The notes below the pieces were generated by a model. It had not been told where the DNA came from, did no database searches, and saw nothing but the letters and a program-made list of their open reading frames with translations. From assembly GCF_016907925.1 (NCBI RefSeq), contig NZ_JAFBCZ010000001.1, forward strand, positions 248,001 through 312,000: a stretch of DNA of 64,000 nt, in the 5' to 3' direction. The stretch comes from Herpetosiphon giganteus (GTDB taxonomy: Bacteria; Chloroflexota; Chloroflexia; Chloroflexales; Herpetosiphonaceae). The translations under genes and the position numbers were made by a program. Shown here piece after piece: positions 51,377-61,289 of the stretch (within the stretch, counting starts at the first letter, position 1; every line of letters starts with the position of its first letter).

Positions 51377-54058
51377 ATGTTTGTCAACCTGCGGCGACGG
51401 CTTAAAAGGCGCATTCGGTATAAAATCACCCTGCCATATTTGCTGTTGCTAGCATTTTTGTCGGGTTTATTGATTGTGATTATTTTTTGGCTGTATGCCC
51501 AAAGCTTGCAGAACCAACTGAATCAATCGCTGCGTACCAGCGCCACCAACACTGGCGTTGGCTTGGAAACAATCGAAGCCCAAATTCTCGATAACTTGCG
51601 CCTACTTGTCACTTCGCCTGCCAACGAAAAAGAAGATTTGCTGAGCACTGCCGAGGCATTTAGCAAAAATGACGTTGATCAGGTCGAAAAGATCGTCAAC
51701 AATGCCTTTAATTATTTCAAGCCCTCACGCTTAATTGCGCTCAATGCTGATGGTCAAGTTTTGGTCGATGCCGCTAGTTCAGCGGTATTGAGCCGCAGCC
51801 CCTCGCTGGTTGGTAGCAGCGAATTAGCCAAAGATAGCTTGATTCAGGCGGTGCTGCGTGGCCAAGTTGATGATTATGGCGATAAATATGCCAGCCTCTT
51901 GCGCATCGGCACAAATCCACCGTACACGATGTTTTTTGTGGTTGCTCCGGTCAAATTAACAGTTGGCAGCAGCGAGCAAGTGGTTGGGGCAATTATCTAT
52001 GCAGAGCCGTTAGAGCGAATTGTCAACGAGGAATTACCACCACGCAACGGCGCAACAATTACCGCAATTCTCAATAGCGATGGCAGCGTTTTGACCAGCA
52101 ATCCGCCGCAAGAAGCAGCTGAATTGGTCATCAGCGCCAATCAGATTGAGCAAATTAAGGCCAGCCAAGCCAACCCCGACCCAGAAACCCGTGGCACACT
52201 GTTTACCACCATTCAACGTGGCGATACCAGTTATCAAGTAATGTATAGCCCAATGCGGATTCGGCGGGCGCTGAATGGCTATTTTGCGGTTGGTCTGCCG
52301 CGCAGCAACATTGATCGGGCTTGGCAACAAGCGCGAGTGCTGATTTTCCTCTTTGGCATTCTTTCGCTGATCTCAATTATTTGGATCAGCGTGCGGGTTA
52401 CACGCAGCATCACCGTGCCGCTTGGCGAGTTGGTCAGTACCGCCTTGCGGATCAAAAGCGGCGATTTAGAAGGCCGTAGTTTTGTTTCCGAGGAAAATGA
52501 GCTTGGCACGCTCGCGACGGTTTTAAATGATATGACCGATCGCTTGCTCGATTTATATCGCACCAGTCGCCAACTCGGTACAGAATTGACTCTTGATGGC
52601 GTTTTGACCCAAACCACTGCCGCTGTACAACGCCTCATTCCCGAGGCCGAAGTTGATGCTTTGGTGGTCGAACAAGGCGTTTGGCATTATGTCACCACCG
52701 AGACCGTGCGCGAAATTGCGCGGCCTTTTCCCGCGACCAGCCTTGAAACGCTCGCGCCAATGGTGACGATCACCGAAAATCCGGCCTTGGATAGTGCTTT
52801 GCGTCCGCTTGCGCCGAATGTGCAGTTGGTTTTGCCCTTGCGCACCCAGCAACAAGTTATTGGCGCGTTGTTGGTGAAGAATGATCACGCTATGCCAGCA
52901 GCTAGCAGCATTCGCGAGCCACTGAGCGCAATCGCCAGCATGACCGCGACAGCGATGCAAAACGCTGTGCTCTACACCACAGTTCAAGATGAAGCCAGCC
53001 GCAAGCAGGCAATTTTGCAAAGTATCGCCGATGGGGTGATTGTGCTTGATCCCGATGGCAAAGTTATTTTGGTCAACCACACCGCCACTGCCATGCTCGG
53101 CGCGAGTGAAGCCGATTTGTTGGGCAAGAGCTTTGCTGAATTCAGGCTCACGCCATTGTCGGGCGGCGCTGAGCTGTTTGCCACGCCCACAGCCACAACC
53201 TTTTATGAAACCAGCGCTCAGCGCATTTTGACCGTCAATGCAGCGCCGGTTGAACGCGAAGGCTTGCAATCGGGCGAAGTGTTGGTGTTGCACGATGTGA
53301 CCGAAGAACGGGCAATGGATCGGGCCAAAACTGACTTTATCGCCACAATTTCGCACGAACTGCGCACGCCGTTGACCTCGATTTGTGGCTATGCCGATTT
53401 GCTGTTGCGCGGCTTTGTTGGGCCATTGACCGACGAACAAACCCAATTTATGACCACAATTCGCCAACAAGGCCAAAGCATGGTCGAAGTGCTGCAAAAT
53501 GTGATTGTGATTGCCAGCATCGAAGCCGGCAACATGGAACCGCAAATTGAGCAACATTTATTACCTGAACTGCTACCGCCAATAGCCCAGGCGTTCCAGA
53601 AGGGCTTTGAGCAAAAACAACTCAAATTGCTCATTGATATTCCAGAGAACATGCCGTACATTGTAGTAGATCGCGACCACTTCAAGATAATGCTGACCCA
53701 GCTTTTGGAGAATGCCCGCCGCTATACCCAAACTGGCACAGTGACGGTACAAGCCAAGACTGTCGATCAGCGCATTCAAATTGCGGTAATCGATACTGGC
53801 CCGGGGATTGCCAGCCAAGATTTTGAGCGCTTGTTTGAGCGCTTTCAACGGGGCGGCGAGCAAAGTGGCTTGACCTCGAAAGAACGCGGGATTGGGCTTG
53901 GTTTAGCGATTACCAAACAATTAGTTGAACGCAATAATGGTAAAATTTGGGTCGATAGCACCCAAGGCGTTGGTTCAAGCTTCATTATGCAGTTTCCAAT
54001 GCTGCAACTTGAGCCAAGCAACTACGACTTAATGAAGGCAACGGTATCAAATTCATGA
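51377..54058 (+). CDS. Membrane sensor histidine kinase (extracytoplasmic sensor, HAMP, GAF, PAS, HisKA, HATPase)
   Basis: 893 residues. Two membrane helices (about 17-41, LLLLAFLSGLLIVIIFW; and about 313-335, VLIFLFGILSLISIIWI) enclose a 270-residue extracytoplasmic sensor of Cache-like character. HAMP (about 336-390), GAF (about 400-540) and PAS (about 545-655) domains follow, then HisKA with SHELRTPLTSICGY and the ATPase domain (LENARRYTQTG, DTGPGIA, IGLGLAITKQL). It is co-transcribed with the preceding soluble kinase and overlaps the next surface protein gene by 4 nt, which hints that the sensor and the surface protein work together. Confidence 0.9.
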   Translation: MFVNLRRRLKRRIRYKITLPYLLLLAFLSGLLIVIIFWLYAQSLQNQLNQSLRTSATNTGVGLETIEAQILDNLRLLVTSPANEKEDLLSTAEAFSKNDVDQVEKIVNNAFNYFKPSRLIALNADGQVLVDAASSAVLSRSPSLVGSSELAKDSLIQAVLRGQVDDYGDKYASLLRIGTNPPYTMFFVVAPVKLTVGSSEQVVGAIIYAEPLERIVNEELPPRNGATITAILNSDGSVLTSNPPQEAAELVISANQIEQIKASQANPDPETRGTLFTTIQRGDTSYQVMYSPMRIRRALNGYFAVGLPRSNIDRAWQQARVLIFLFGILSLISIIWISVRVTRSITVPLGELVSTALRIKSGDLEGRSFVSEENELGTLATVLNDMTDRLLDLYRTSRQLGTELTLDGVLTQTTAAVQRLIPEAEVDALVVEQGVWHYVTTETVREIARPFPATSLETLAPMVTITENPALDSALRPLAPNVQLVLPLRTQQQVIGALLVKNDHAMPAASSIREPLSAIASMTATAMQNAVLYTTVQDEASRKQAILQSIADGVIVLDPDGKVILVNHTATAMLGASEADLLGKSFAEFRLTPLSGGAELFATPTATTFYETSAQRILTVNAAPVEREGLQSGEVLVLHDVTEERAMDRAKTDFIATISHELRTPLTSICGYADLLLRGFVGPLTDEQTQFMTTIRQQGQSMVEVLQNVIVIASIEAGNMEPQIEQHLLPELLPPIAQAFQKGFEQKQLKLLIDIPENMPYIVVDRDHFKIMLTQLLENARRYTQTGTVTVQAKTVDQRIQIAVIDTGPGIASQDFERLFERFQRGGEQSGLTSKERGIGLGLAITKQLVERNNGKIWVDSTQGVGSSFIMQFPMLQLEPSNYDLMKATVSNS

Positions 54059-56616
54059 GCAATAGCGCCATACCACAACCAAATACCCAAGAACCACGCG
54101 ACCGATTGTTATTAACGATCGGTTCAATTGTGATTTTAGCGGTGTTGTTGGTCATGGGCTGCTCATCGTTAATGGTTGTGCGCTGGACAACCCCAGTTAA
54201 TGCTTCTGGGCCTGAGGTCTTGCTGCCACCGTTTGCCAATTATGAAGCGTGGAATGGCACAGCGCCTTTTCCAATTGGCCAAGAAGCAATTCGCAGCAAA
54301 ATTAGCGATCAGCCAGCCAACCCAAATTTGGTTGCTGCTGAAACTCCCGTGCCAATTGGGATTGTTGATTTGATGCCAACTGCTACGCCAACTGGCAAAC
54401 CAACGCCAGCAACTGATGCTGCCAAAACATCGACCAGCACCAACACACCCACGCCAACCAAGGCCGAAGGAATTCCGATTGGCAGTGCAACTGCGGCCAC
54501 AACTGAGCCAAGCGTGGAATTAACTGCCGAGCCAAGCTCTACGCCACGGGTGAACCCAAGCTCAACGGCTAGCCCGCGCACGCCAACTGTTAACCCAACC
54601 ATCAATCCAACCAGACCAACCTTCGAGCCAGCGCCAAGCAACACGCCAACGCGCACAAGTGTTGTGGCAACGACGGTTGTTCCGGCCAGCGCAACCGTGG
54701 CCAATACGGCTCTGCCAAGCGCAACCGCAACCGCATTGCCAACCGCAACGCCAACCAACACGCGGATTCCAAGCAGCACTCCAGTGCCTGCTACCGCAAC
54801 CAACACGCCAACTGACGTGCCGGTTATTACACCTGTGCCTGCTACCGCAACCAACACGCCAACTGACGTGCCGGTTATTACGCCTGTGCCTGCTACCGCA
54901 ACCAATACGCCAATTATTGCTACGGCAACCAACACGCCGTTTGTGCCAAGCAACACGCCAACCGATCTGCCAACCCCAACCAACACGGCGACGGCCACCG
55001 CAACTGCGACGGCCACACCAACCGATCTGCCAACTGCAACCGATACAGCTACGCCGACCGATACAGCTACACCAACCGCAACGCCTGCGCCAGAGCTATA
55101 CATTGCTTGGCGGGTCGATGGAGTCGTCAATCCAGTGAATCCATCGCTGGAAAATAACGACACCAAGCAGGTCTTTGTGGTCTTCGGCAATGCCGGCAAT
55201 GCTCCAGCGGCTAATGCACAGGTCAATATCAGCGTAACTGGAACCTGTATTGAGTCAAGTATTAGCGATAGCGGTACACGAATTACGCTTCAGGCACATC
55301 AAGGCTTTACGCTTTCGCCAGTTATTTCAGCCAATAATGTTGGTACTTGTTCGATTACGGCAATTTTAACTGCCGATAATCAAACCCCAGTTCAGGCAAG
55401 CCTGAATTGGACGATTGTGTGTGATGGCTGTGCGACGGCAACGCCGCAACCAACCAGCACGCCTACGCGCACGCCAACCGCAACGCCAACCAGAACTGCG
55501 ACACCAACCAACACGGCGACAGCAACCAATACACCAACGCCGAGCAATACGCTCACGCCAAGCAATACGCCGACGGCGACCAATACCCGCACGCCAACGA
55601 CGATTCCGACGTTGACCTATACCCCAACGCCGAGCAACACGCCAACGGCGACCAATACGCGTACGCCAACCTTTACGCCAACTAACACGCCAACACCGAG
55701 CAACACACCAACGGCGACCAATACGCGCACGCCAACCTTTACGCCAACCATTACCAACACACCTACGCCGAGCAATACGCCAACGGTGACCAATACGCCG
55801 ATCCCAACCAACACGCCAACCGATGTTCCAACGCCAACCGAAACGCCGTTGCCAACTGATACACCAATGCCAAGCGACACGCCAACACCAAGCGAGACAC
55901 CAACGCCCAGTGAAACGCCAACACCAAGCGAGACACCAACGCCGAGTGAAACGCCAACACCGAGCGAAACGCCGACGTTAACCGCAACGCCAACGCCAAC
56001 ACCTGATTTGTTTGTGTTTCACATCATCAATGGCGAGGTCAATCCATCAGGCAACATCACCTTGGCTGCTGGCGCACAAGAAAATGTCACGGTTGTGTTT
56101 GGCAATAACGCGAGTGGTTCACGGGCAACTGGCTTGAATTTCAATTTCAATGCTGGCTCGTGTATTAGCGCCCAGCCAGGCTCAAGCGATTCAAGCGATT
56201 TGAACGGCGGTTCGAATCGTTCACTCTCGGTCGTGGTTACGGGCAGTTCGGTCGGCTCGTGTTCATTCCGCACCCAATTTGGTGCCAGCAATGCCAATAC
56301 CGTCAGTGCTGATAGCCGTTTTCGTGTCACCAATACGCTGCAAAACGAGCCAGCGCTTGCCGCTACGGCAACTGCTACTGCTACCACAGAAGCAACTGCA
56401 ACCACTGCGCCAACCGCAGTACCAACCGCAGAGCCAACCGAGCAACCAACTGCCGAACCAAAGGCAACCTTGGAGCCTGCGCTGCCAGTGATTGGCCAAA
56501 GCGCTGGACTGCCACCAAGCTCTGGTGGTCAATTGCTCTGGCTGATGGCGGGTGGGCTGTGCGTCCTGATCAGCAGCTTGCGTGGGCGAAGAATCCTACC
56601 GCTTAACGTTGCCTAA
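54055..56616 (+). CDS. Mucin-like Thr/Pro-rich surface protein
   Basis: 853 residues. An N-terminal membrane helix (LLLTIGSIVILAVLLVMGCS) anchors or exports it. A short ordered part is followed by about 240 residues of Thr/Pro/Ala repeats, a beta domain (about 342-455, starting YIAWRVDGVVNP), a second long repeat tract (TPTPSNTPTATNTRTPT-like, about 462-645), a second copy of the same kind of beta domain (about 650-755, FHIINGEVNPSGN), and a C-terminal membrane helix plus basic tail (LLWLMAGGLCVLIS, RGRR). The two beta domains are related to each other. The stretch before the helix has LPPSSG, a weak sorting-signal candidate. ATG overlaps the kinase stop (ATGA). Confidence 0.82.
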   Translation: MSNSAIPQPNTQEPRDRLLLTIGSIVILAVLLVMGCSSLMVVRWTTPVNASGPEVLLPPFANYEAWNGTAPFPIGQEAIRSKISDQPANPNLVAAETPVPIGIVDLMPTATPTGKPTPATDAAKTSTSTNTPTPTKAEGIPIGSATAATTEPSVELTAEPSSTPRVNPSSTASPRTPTVNPTINPTRPTFEPAPSNTPTRTSVVATTVVPASATVANTALPSATATALPTATPTNTRIPSSTPVPATATNTPTDVPVITPVPATATNTPTDVPVITPVPATATNTPIIATATNTPFVPSNTPTDLPTPTNTATATATATATPTDLPTATDTATPTDTATPTATPAPELYIAWRVDGVVNPVNPSLENNDTKQVFVVFGNAGNAPAANAQVNISVTGTCIESSISDSGTRITLQAHQGFTLSPVISANNVGTCSITAILTADNQTPVQASLNWTIVCDGCATATPQPTSTPTRTPTATPTRTATPTNTATATNTPTPSNTLTPSNTPTATNTRTPTTIPTLTYTPTPSNTPTATNTRTPTFTPTNTPTPSNTPTATNTRTPTFTPTITNTPTPSNTPTVTNTPIPTNTPTDVPTPTETPLPTDTPMPSDTPTPSETPTPSETPTPSETPTPSETPTPSETPTLTATPTPTPDLFVFHIINGEVNPSGNITLAAGAQENVTVVFGNNASGSRATGLNFNFNAGSCISAQPGSSDSSDLNGGSNRSLSVVVTGSSVGSCSFRTQFGASNANTVSADSRFRVTNTLQNEPALAATATATATTEATATTAPTAVPTAEPTEQPTAEPKATLEPALPVIGQSAGLPPSSGGQLLWLMAGGLCVLISSLRGRRILPLNVA
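54786..54905. repeat. 51-bp tandem repeat in the mucin-like gene
   Basis: Two full copies and a part of a unit that encodes PATATNTPTDVPVITPV. Many shorter ACGCCAAC-type repeats continue to about 56000. Confidence 0.8.
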
Positions 56617-56703
56617 TCTTCACCAGATCCATTCAACAACTGATTGACAGAAACCCGCAAGCGCTGCACACTAGCGGTAGTTTCCACTACGATGAGGTTT
56701 GCA

Positions 56704-58134
56704 ATGGATGTTGCTGATCAGCCACGAATTGCCATTATTGGCGGTGGCATCGCTGGCCTTAGTACAGCATGGTATTTACAAAAACAAGGTCTGACCAATA
56801 TACAGCTTTTTGAGCGCGATCAACGGCTTGGTGGCAAATTGCTGACCAAGCATGTCGCCTTGCCCGATGCTGTTGGCGAATTGCTGGTTGAAGCTGGGCC
56901 AGATGCGTTTATTAGCCAAAAACCTTGGGGCTTGCAATTGGCCCGCGAATTGGGCTTGGATGATCAGTTGATTTCGACTGAGCCAGCTCGGCATAAGGTG
57001 TTTGTGCTGCACCGTGGCCAGCCCGAGCCATTGCCCGATGGGATTAATTTGGTTGTGCCAACTGAATTTTGGCCGCTGCTGCGCACGCCAATTCTTTCGT
57101 GGCCGGGCAAATTGCGCATGTTGCTCGATTTGGTGTTGCCTGCCCGTCAAAGCAACGCCGATGAATCGCTGGCCGATTTTGTGCGCCGCCGTTTTGGAGC
57201 CGAAGCGCTCGATAAATTGGGCGAACCACTAATGTCTGGCATTCACAATGCAGAATCAGATCGCCAAAGCCTCGAAGCAACATTTCCACGTTTTATCGAG
57301 GCTGAACGCAGCCATGGCAGCGTAATTCGTGGGATTCGAGCCGCCAAGGCCAAAGCAGGCAAGCCCAAAGGTCAGCAATTAAGTCCATTTATTAGCTTGC
57401 GCGGCGGGATCGAGCAACTGATCACGACCTTGGTTGCCCAATTAACGGTCGAGCTACGCACCAATTGCGGGGTACAAGCGCTGCGCTACGACCCAACCAA
57501 CGCTCCAGCCTATCAACTAACCCTCGATGATGGCACGCGCGTTGATGCCGATGTGGTGGTGTTGGCAGTGCCAAGTTATGCCGCCGCCAAATTAGTGCAG
57601 CCTTGGGCCGAAGCACTGGCCGAGCGCTTGCAGGCAATTCGCTATGTCAGTACGGGCACGGTTTCGTTGGCCTTTCGGCGTAGCGAAAGCACCATGGCCT
57701 TCGATAGTTATGGTTTGGTGATTCCGCGCAGCGAGCATCGCCTGATCAACGCCGTAACCATCAACTCGCGCAAATTTGCCGGACGCGCGCCAGCCGATTA
57801 TATGTTGTTGCGGGCCTTTGTTGGTGGCTCAAAACACCCCGAAGTGCTGCGCTTAGATGATCAGCGCTTAACTGAATTGGTGCGAGATCAGCTTAAAGCA
57901 ATTTTTGGCCTCGATGCCGAGCCAGTTTGGAGCGGCGTAGCCCGTTGGAACGAAGCCAACCCGCAATATGATGTTGGTCACTTTCAACGCATGGATCAGC
58001 TAGAAGCCTTGTGCCCAGAGGGCTTGTTGCTGTGTGGTAGCGGCTTCCGAGGTGTGGGAATTCCCGATTGCGTGCGCCAAGCCCAAACCACCGCCGCGAC
58101 AATTGTGGATTTATTCGCGCAAACCAACGCCTAA
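56704..58134 (+). CDS. hemY: Protoporphyrinogen oxidase
   Basis: 476 residues, a FAD-dependent amine-oxidase-fold enzyme. It has the dinucleotide motif IAIIGGGIAGLSTAWYL (about 9-25), ERDQRLGGKLLT, EAGPDAFIS (about 64), and near the C-terminus LLCGSGFRGVGIPDCVRQ. It oxidises protoporphyrinogen IX to protoporphyrin IX in haem synthesis. ATG 56704 has GAGG 6 nt upstream. No other haem gene is adjacent. The bidirectional terminator follows at once. Confidence 0.93.
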   Translation: MDVADQPRIAIIGGGIAGLSTAWYLQKQGLTNIQLFERDQRLGGKLLTKHVALPDAVGELLVEAGPDAFISQKPWGLQLARELGLDDQLISTEPARHKVFVLHRGQPEPLPDGINLVVPTEFWPLLRTPILSWPGKLRMLLDLVLPARQSNADESLADFVRRRFGAEALDKLGEPLMSGIHNAESDRQSLEATFPRFIEAERSHGSVIRGIRAAKAKAGKPKGQQLSPFISLRGGIEQLITTLVAQLTVELRTNCGVQALRYDPTNAPAYQLTLDDGTRVDADVVVLAVPSYAAAKLVQPWAEALAERLQAIRYVSTGTVSLAFRRSESTMAFDSYGLVIPRSEHRLINAVTINSRKFAGRAPADYMLLRAFVGGSKHPEVLRLDDQRLTELVRDQLKAIFGLDAEPVWSGVARWNEANPQYDVGHFQRMDQLEALCPEGLLLCGSGFRGVGIPDCVRQAQTTAATIVDLFAQTNA

Positions 58135-58170
58135 AAAAAGCCCACGGTGATTTCGTTTCACCGTGGGCTT
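58133..58170. terminator. Terminator between hemY and the S10 peptidase gene
   Basis: AAGCCCACGGTGA pairs with TCACCGTGGGCTT. The A-run at 58133-58139 gives seven Ts on the minus strand, so it fits the convergent gene best and may serve both. Confidence 0.88.
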
Positions 58171-58179
58171 GGTATTTAA

Positions 58180-59664
58180 CTAGACGTTTTTGGTTTGGCT
58201 GACAAACGCTTCGAGGTCGCGTTTCAGCTCTGTCAGCGAAGGCAAATGAGTATACATCATATGCCCTGCTTCGTAATGTTTGATCACGATGTTGTTGCGC
58301 AAGGTTTGCTCAAGCCCAAGGTGATTGAAGGTGTGCAAGGTGGCGTAGTAGGGCGTAGCGAAATCGAAAAAGCCACTGGCCACAAACACTTTGAGATAGG
58401 GATTTTGCGAGATGGCCGAGCGCAAGGCTTCGGTAACGCTCACATATTGGTTTTCGTGCTTATCGTATTTCCAAGGCCGCACTTTCGAGGTCAGAATTTC
58501 GTAGGCATCATCGCTTTCGAATTTCAATTCGCGGCGCACATAATCGTTGAACGTCGCGCTGTATGGCCCATGAATTACCGCATAACTGGGATCATACTCA
58601 AACGATTCGCGGGTTGGATCGCGGTCGATGCCCACGAAGCGGCTATCCAAGCGGCCTACTGTGCGCTGCTGATCGCGCAATAATTCCTTGGTAAAGCGCA
58701 TCAGATCAATCCGTAGATTGCTTTGATCAATAAAGCGTTCGCTCAAGCCCGTGTAGCGCGCCAATTTGCGGATAACTGAGCGACGTTTGCCTTCAGCCAA
58801 ACCATCGCCTTGTAACAGAGTCGTGGCATATTCGCCAGTTGCAAACGCCTCGACTTCGGCCAACGTATCAGCCAAACTAAGTTGTAATTTGGCATCGAGC
58901 TTGGAGTGATACCAAGCAGTGGCGGCGTAGGTCGGCAAAATCACGATGTAGGCAAGGTCGTTGCCTGGGTCCATCTCGACAGTTTGAAAATCGAGAATCG
59001 ACGAGATCAGCATAATTCCGTTGAGATACATGCCGTAGCGATTTTGCAAATAATTGGTAATGGCCGAGCCGCGGGTCGTGCCATAGCTTTCGCCGATGAT
59101 ATATTTGGGCGAGAGCCAACGCTTAGCGCGCGTGGTGTAGAGCCGAATAAAATCGCTGATCGATTCAATATCTTTGGTAAATTGATGGAATTGATTGGGA
59201 TTTTCGCCAGTTGCCGCCCGACTATAGCCCGTGCTAATCGGATCGATAAAGACCAAATCGCTTTGGTCGAGCAAGGAATATTCGTTTTCGACCAAGCGAA
59301 ACGGTGGCGCTGGCAAATTGCCAGTTTCATCGGCCATCAAAACCCGCTTTGGCCCCAACAAGCCAAGGTGCATCCAAACTGAGGCCGAGCCAGGCCCGCC
59401 ATTGAACGAAAAGGTAATTGGGCGCGTCGTCTGATCATCAATATCGCTGCGGGTGTAGGCCACATAAAAGACTGTAGCTTTGGCCTTGGGCGCTTGCTTA
59501 AACTCTGGATCGTCCTCGTAGAGCACGATTGTGCCAGCGGTGGCGGTGTAGGGAATATCAGTGCCATTGATTTTTACCCGCCCGTGGGTCACGCTCACCA
59601 CCTCTTGCGGCGGCTTGGGGCTTTCCGAATCGCTGCGTTTTTCGCTGCTACCTGCATCTGCCAT
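58180..59664 (-). CDS. Serine carboxypeptidase-like protein (peptidase S10 family)
   Basis: 494 residues with an alpha/beta-hydrolase fold. The oxyanion region is FNGGPGSASVWMHLGLLGP (about 85), the nucleophile motif is IGESYGTTRG (Ser about 190), the late Asp is in GFFDFATPYYAT (about 430) and the His is in EAGHMMYTH (about 471). S10 enzymes remove C-terminal residues at acid pH. This copy has no signal peptide and is predicted cytoplasmic, which is unusual for the family. ATG 59664 is used; TTG 59673 has an SD only 2 nt away. Confidence 0.88.
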   Translation of the reverse strand: MADAGSSEKRSDSESPKPPQEVVSVTHGRVKINGTDIPYTATAGTIVLYEDDPEFKQAPKAKATVFYVAYTRSDIDDQTTRPITFSFNGGPGSASVWMHLGLLGPKRVLMADETGNLPAPPFRLVENEYSLLDQSDLVFIDPISTGYSRAATGENPNQFHQFTKDIESISDFIRLYTTRAKRWLSPKYIIGESYGTTRGSAITNYLQNRYGMYLNGIMLISSILDFQTVEMDPGNDLAYIVILPTYAATAWYHSKLDAKLQLSLADTLAEVEAFATGEYATTLLQGDGLAEGKRRSVIRKLARYTGLSERFIDQSNLRIDLMRFTKELLRDQQRTVGRLDSRFVGIDRDPTRESFEYDPSYAVIHGPYSATFNDYVRRELKFESDDAYEILTSKVRPWKYDKHENQYVSVTEALRSAISQNPYLKVFVASGFFDFATPYYATLHTFNHLGLEQTLRNNIVIKHYEAGHMMYTHLPSLTELKRDLEAFVSQTKNV

Positions 59665-59737
59665 AGCGTGCAAATCCTCATACTAGAAGCATTTCAAAAT
59701 GATTGTAACAAGCTTTGTCCCATCGATTGTCAATCGT

Positions 59738-61102
59738 TTAGGCTGGTTCTGCTTGCAGTTCGGGGCTGCTGGTTGGACTATCCTGATGGTCAGGAATCAA
59801 ATCTTCTGCATGGCGCACGACGCGCACACCATAAGCAAGCACGGCGACGGCAATCCCAAGAATGCCACTCAGGACCATAATCAAGGCGATGCCTGCGCCT
59901 TTGCCGCTGCCAACCCAACTGCCAAACATACCAACCCACGCCCCACCCTCGGCCATACGCGGCTCAAAGATTTTATCCGCCAACGGCCCAACAATCAAAA
60001 TTGCGACCGGCCCCGAAATTTGAGCGATCATGCGGCGCACTGCAAACACGCGGCCTTGAATATCGGGTGGTACTTTCGCTTGCCAAATCGCTTGGTTCGA
60101 GCCATTGAGCACGGGCAATACAAACAGCAAGCCAAAGGCAGCAATCGACCAAACGACCACATTCTGGCCCAAGCCCATCACAATGCCGCCAAAAAAGCTC
60201 GATAGTGCCATGCCACCAAGCACGCCATGGACTTTGCGCTTCGGGCCGCCCCAAAAACTCAGCATCAAACCACCCAACAAGCCACCAAAACCCATAAGCG
60301 ATTGGACTGTGCTCATAATTGCCGAATTGCTATCGGTGCGGGCTAGAATCATGGGATTGGTCATTGTGGCTTGAAACGATCCAACGAAATTAATCATAAA
60401 AAAGGTCAATTGTAAGCCCAGCAGGCTTGGGCGGGCCAAAATATAGCGAAAGCCAAAGCCGGCCTCACGCCATAAACTGCCTTTGCTTTCTGCGCCCGCC
60501 GCGCTTTGGGTGGGCTGCGGAATATGCACAAATAGCACAACAATCACTGCAAAGCTAAAGGTCACAATATCGATAATTAACACCCCGCCAATGCCGATGA
60601 CGCTGAGCAAAAAGCCAGCTAAGGCCGGTGCAACAATCCCCGCCGCCGATTCGGCCATCGACATCATGCCACTCGCACGGGCATAATGCGCTTTGGGCAG
60701 CATCGTCGAAACCGCCGCCGAATAGGCTGGCCATTGAAACGATTGGAAGACGCTAGCAAACGCTCCGGCCACATACAAATGCCAAATTTGCAGCGCATCG
60801 TTATGGTAGAGCAGCAAAATCGCAATCGTCGATACGCCAGTCGCCAAATCGCTCAAAATCAGCACAACTTTACGATTCCAGCGATCAACCAAAGCGCCAG
60901 CAAACGGGCTAACCAGAATACTCGGCGCAAACGAGAAAAAACCTACCAATGCCAAAGCCGTGGCTTGTCCGGTAATTTGCCAAGCCCAAAACGTCAGGGC
61001 AAAGCTGCTCATGGCGCTGCCAAGCAATGAAACGACCTGCCCAAACCACATAATGCTAAATGCCAGCATCCCGCTTGGTTGCTTGCGCATTGATTCAGCC
61101 AT
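59738..61102 (-). CDS. MFS transporter
   Basis: 454 residues with about twelve hydrophobic segments. The loop between helices 2 and 3 carries PFAGALVDRWNRKVVLILSD, the MFS signature. The type (GMLAFSIMWFGQVVSLLGSAMSSFALTFW start) is that of the DHA3-like macrolide/drug exporters. The substrate is unknown. AAAGGAG lies 5 nt before ATG 61102. It is a single gene. Confidence 0.9.
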   Translation of the reverse strand: MAESMRKQPSGMLAFSIMWFGQVVSLLGSAMSSFALTFWAWQITGQATALALVGFFSFAPSILVSPFAGALVDRWNRKVVLILSDLATGVSTIAILLLYHNDALQIWHLYVAGAFASVFQSFQWPAYSAAVSTMLPKAHYARASGMMSMAESAAGIVAPALAGFLLSVIGIGGVLIIDIVTFSFAVIVVLFVHIPQPTQSAAGAESKGSLWREAGFGFRYILARPSLLGLQLTFFMINFVGSFQATMTNPMILARTDSNSAIMSTVQSLMGFGGLLGGLMLSFWGGPKRKVHGVLGGMALSSFFGGIVMGLGQNVVVWSIAAFGLLFVLPVLNGSNQAIWQAKVPPDIQGRVFAVRRMIAQISGPVAILIVGPLADKIFEPRMAEGGAWVGMFGSWVGSGKGAGIALIMVLSGILGIAVAVLAYGVRVVRHAEDLIPDHQDSPTSSPELQAEPA

Positions 61103-61289
61103 GATGGCTCCTTTGTGATGTCATTCAAGGTTGGAATTGTTGATTAGATTAGTATATTGCTATGCTGATAAATGCATATCAGCCTTTAGTTCTAGTATGG
61201 GTTTGTTTAGGGTTTTGTAAGCTTTGCGCAAGCAGTGGTTAAGTGCTAGCCGTTATAACTAAAGCATAGAAGTTTTATGGAGGTTAGCG

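Noticed and set aside
52553-53557. 334-aa minus-strand open frame
   Set aside because: Antisense to the membrane sensor kinase, whose domains are unambiguous.
54309-55226. 305-aa minus-strand open frame rich in Val/Gly
   Set aside because: It is the antisense shadow of the Thr/Pro repeat region; composition mirrors the repeats and it has no SD.
56500-56616. Sortase signal LPPSSG in the mucin-like protein
   Set aside because: The motif deviates from LPxTG at two positions and no sortase gene is near; kept only as a weak remark in the gene entry.
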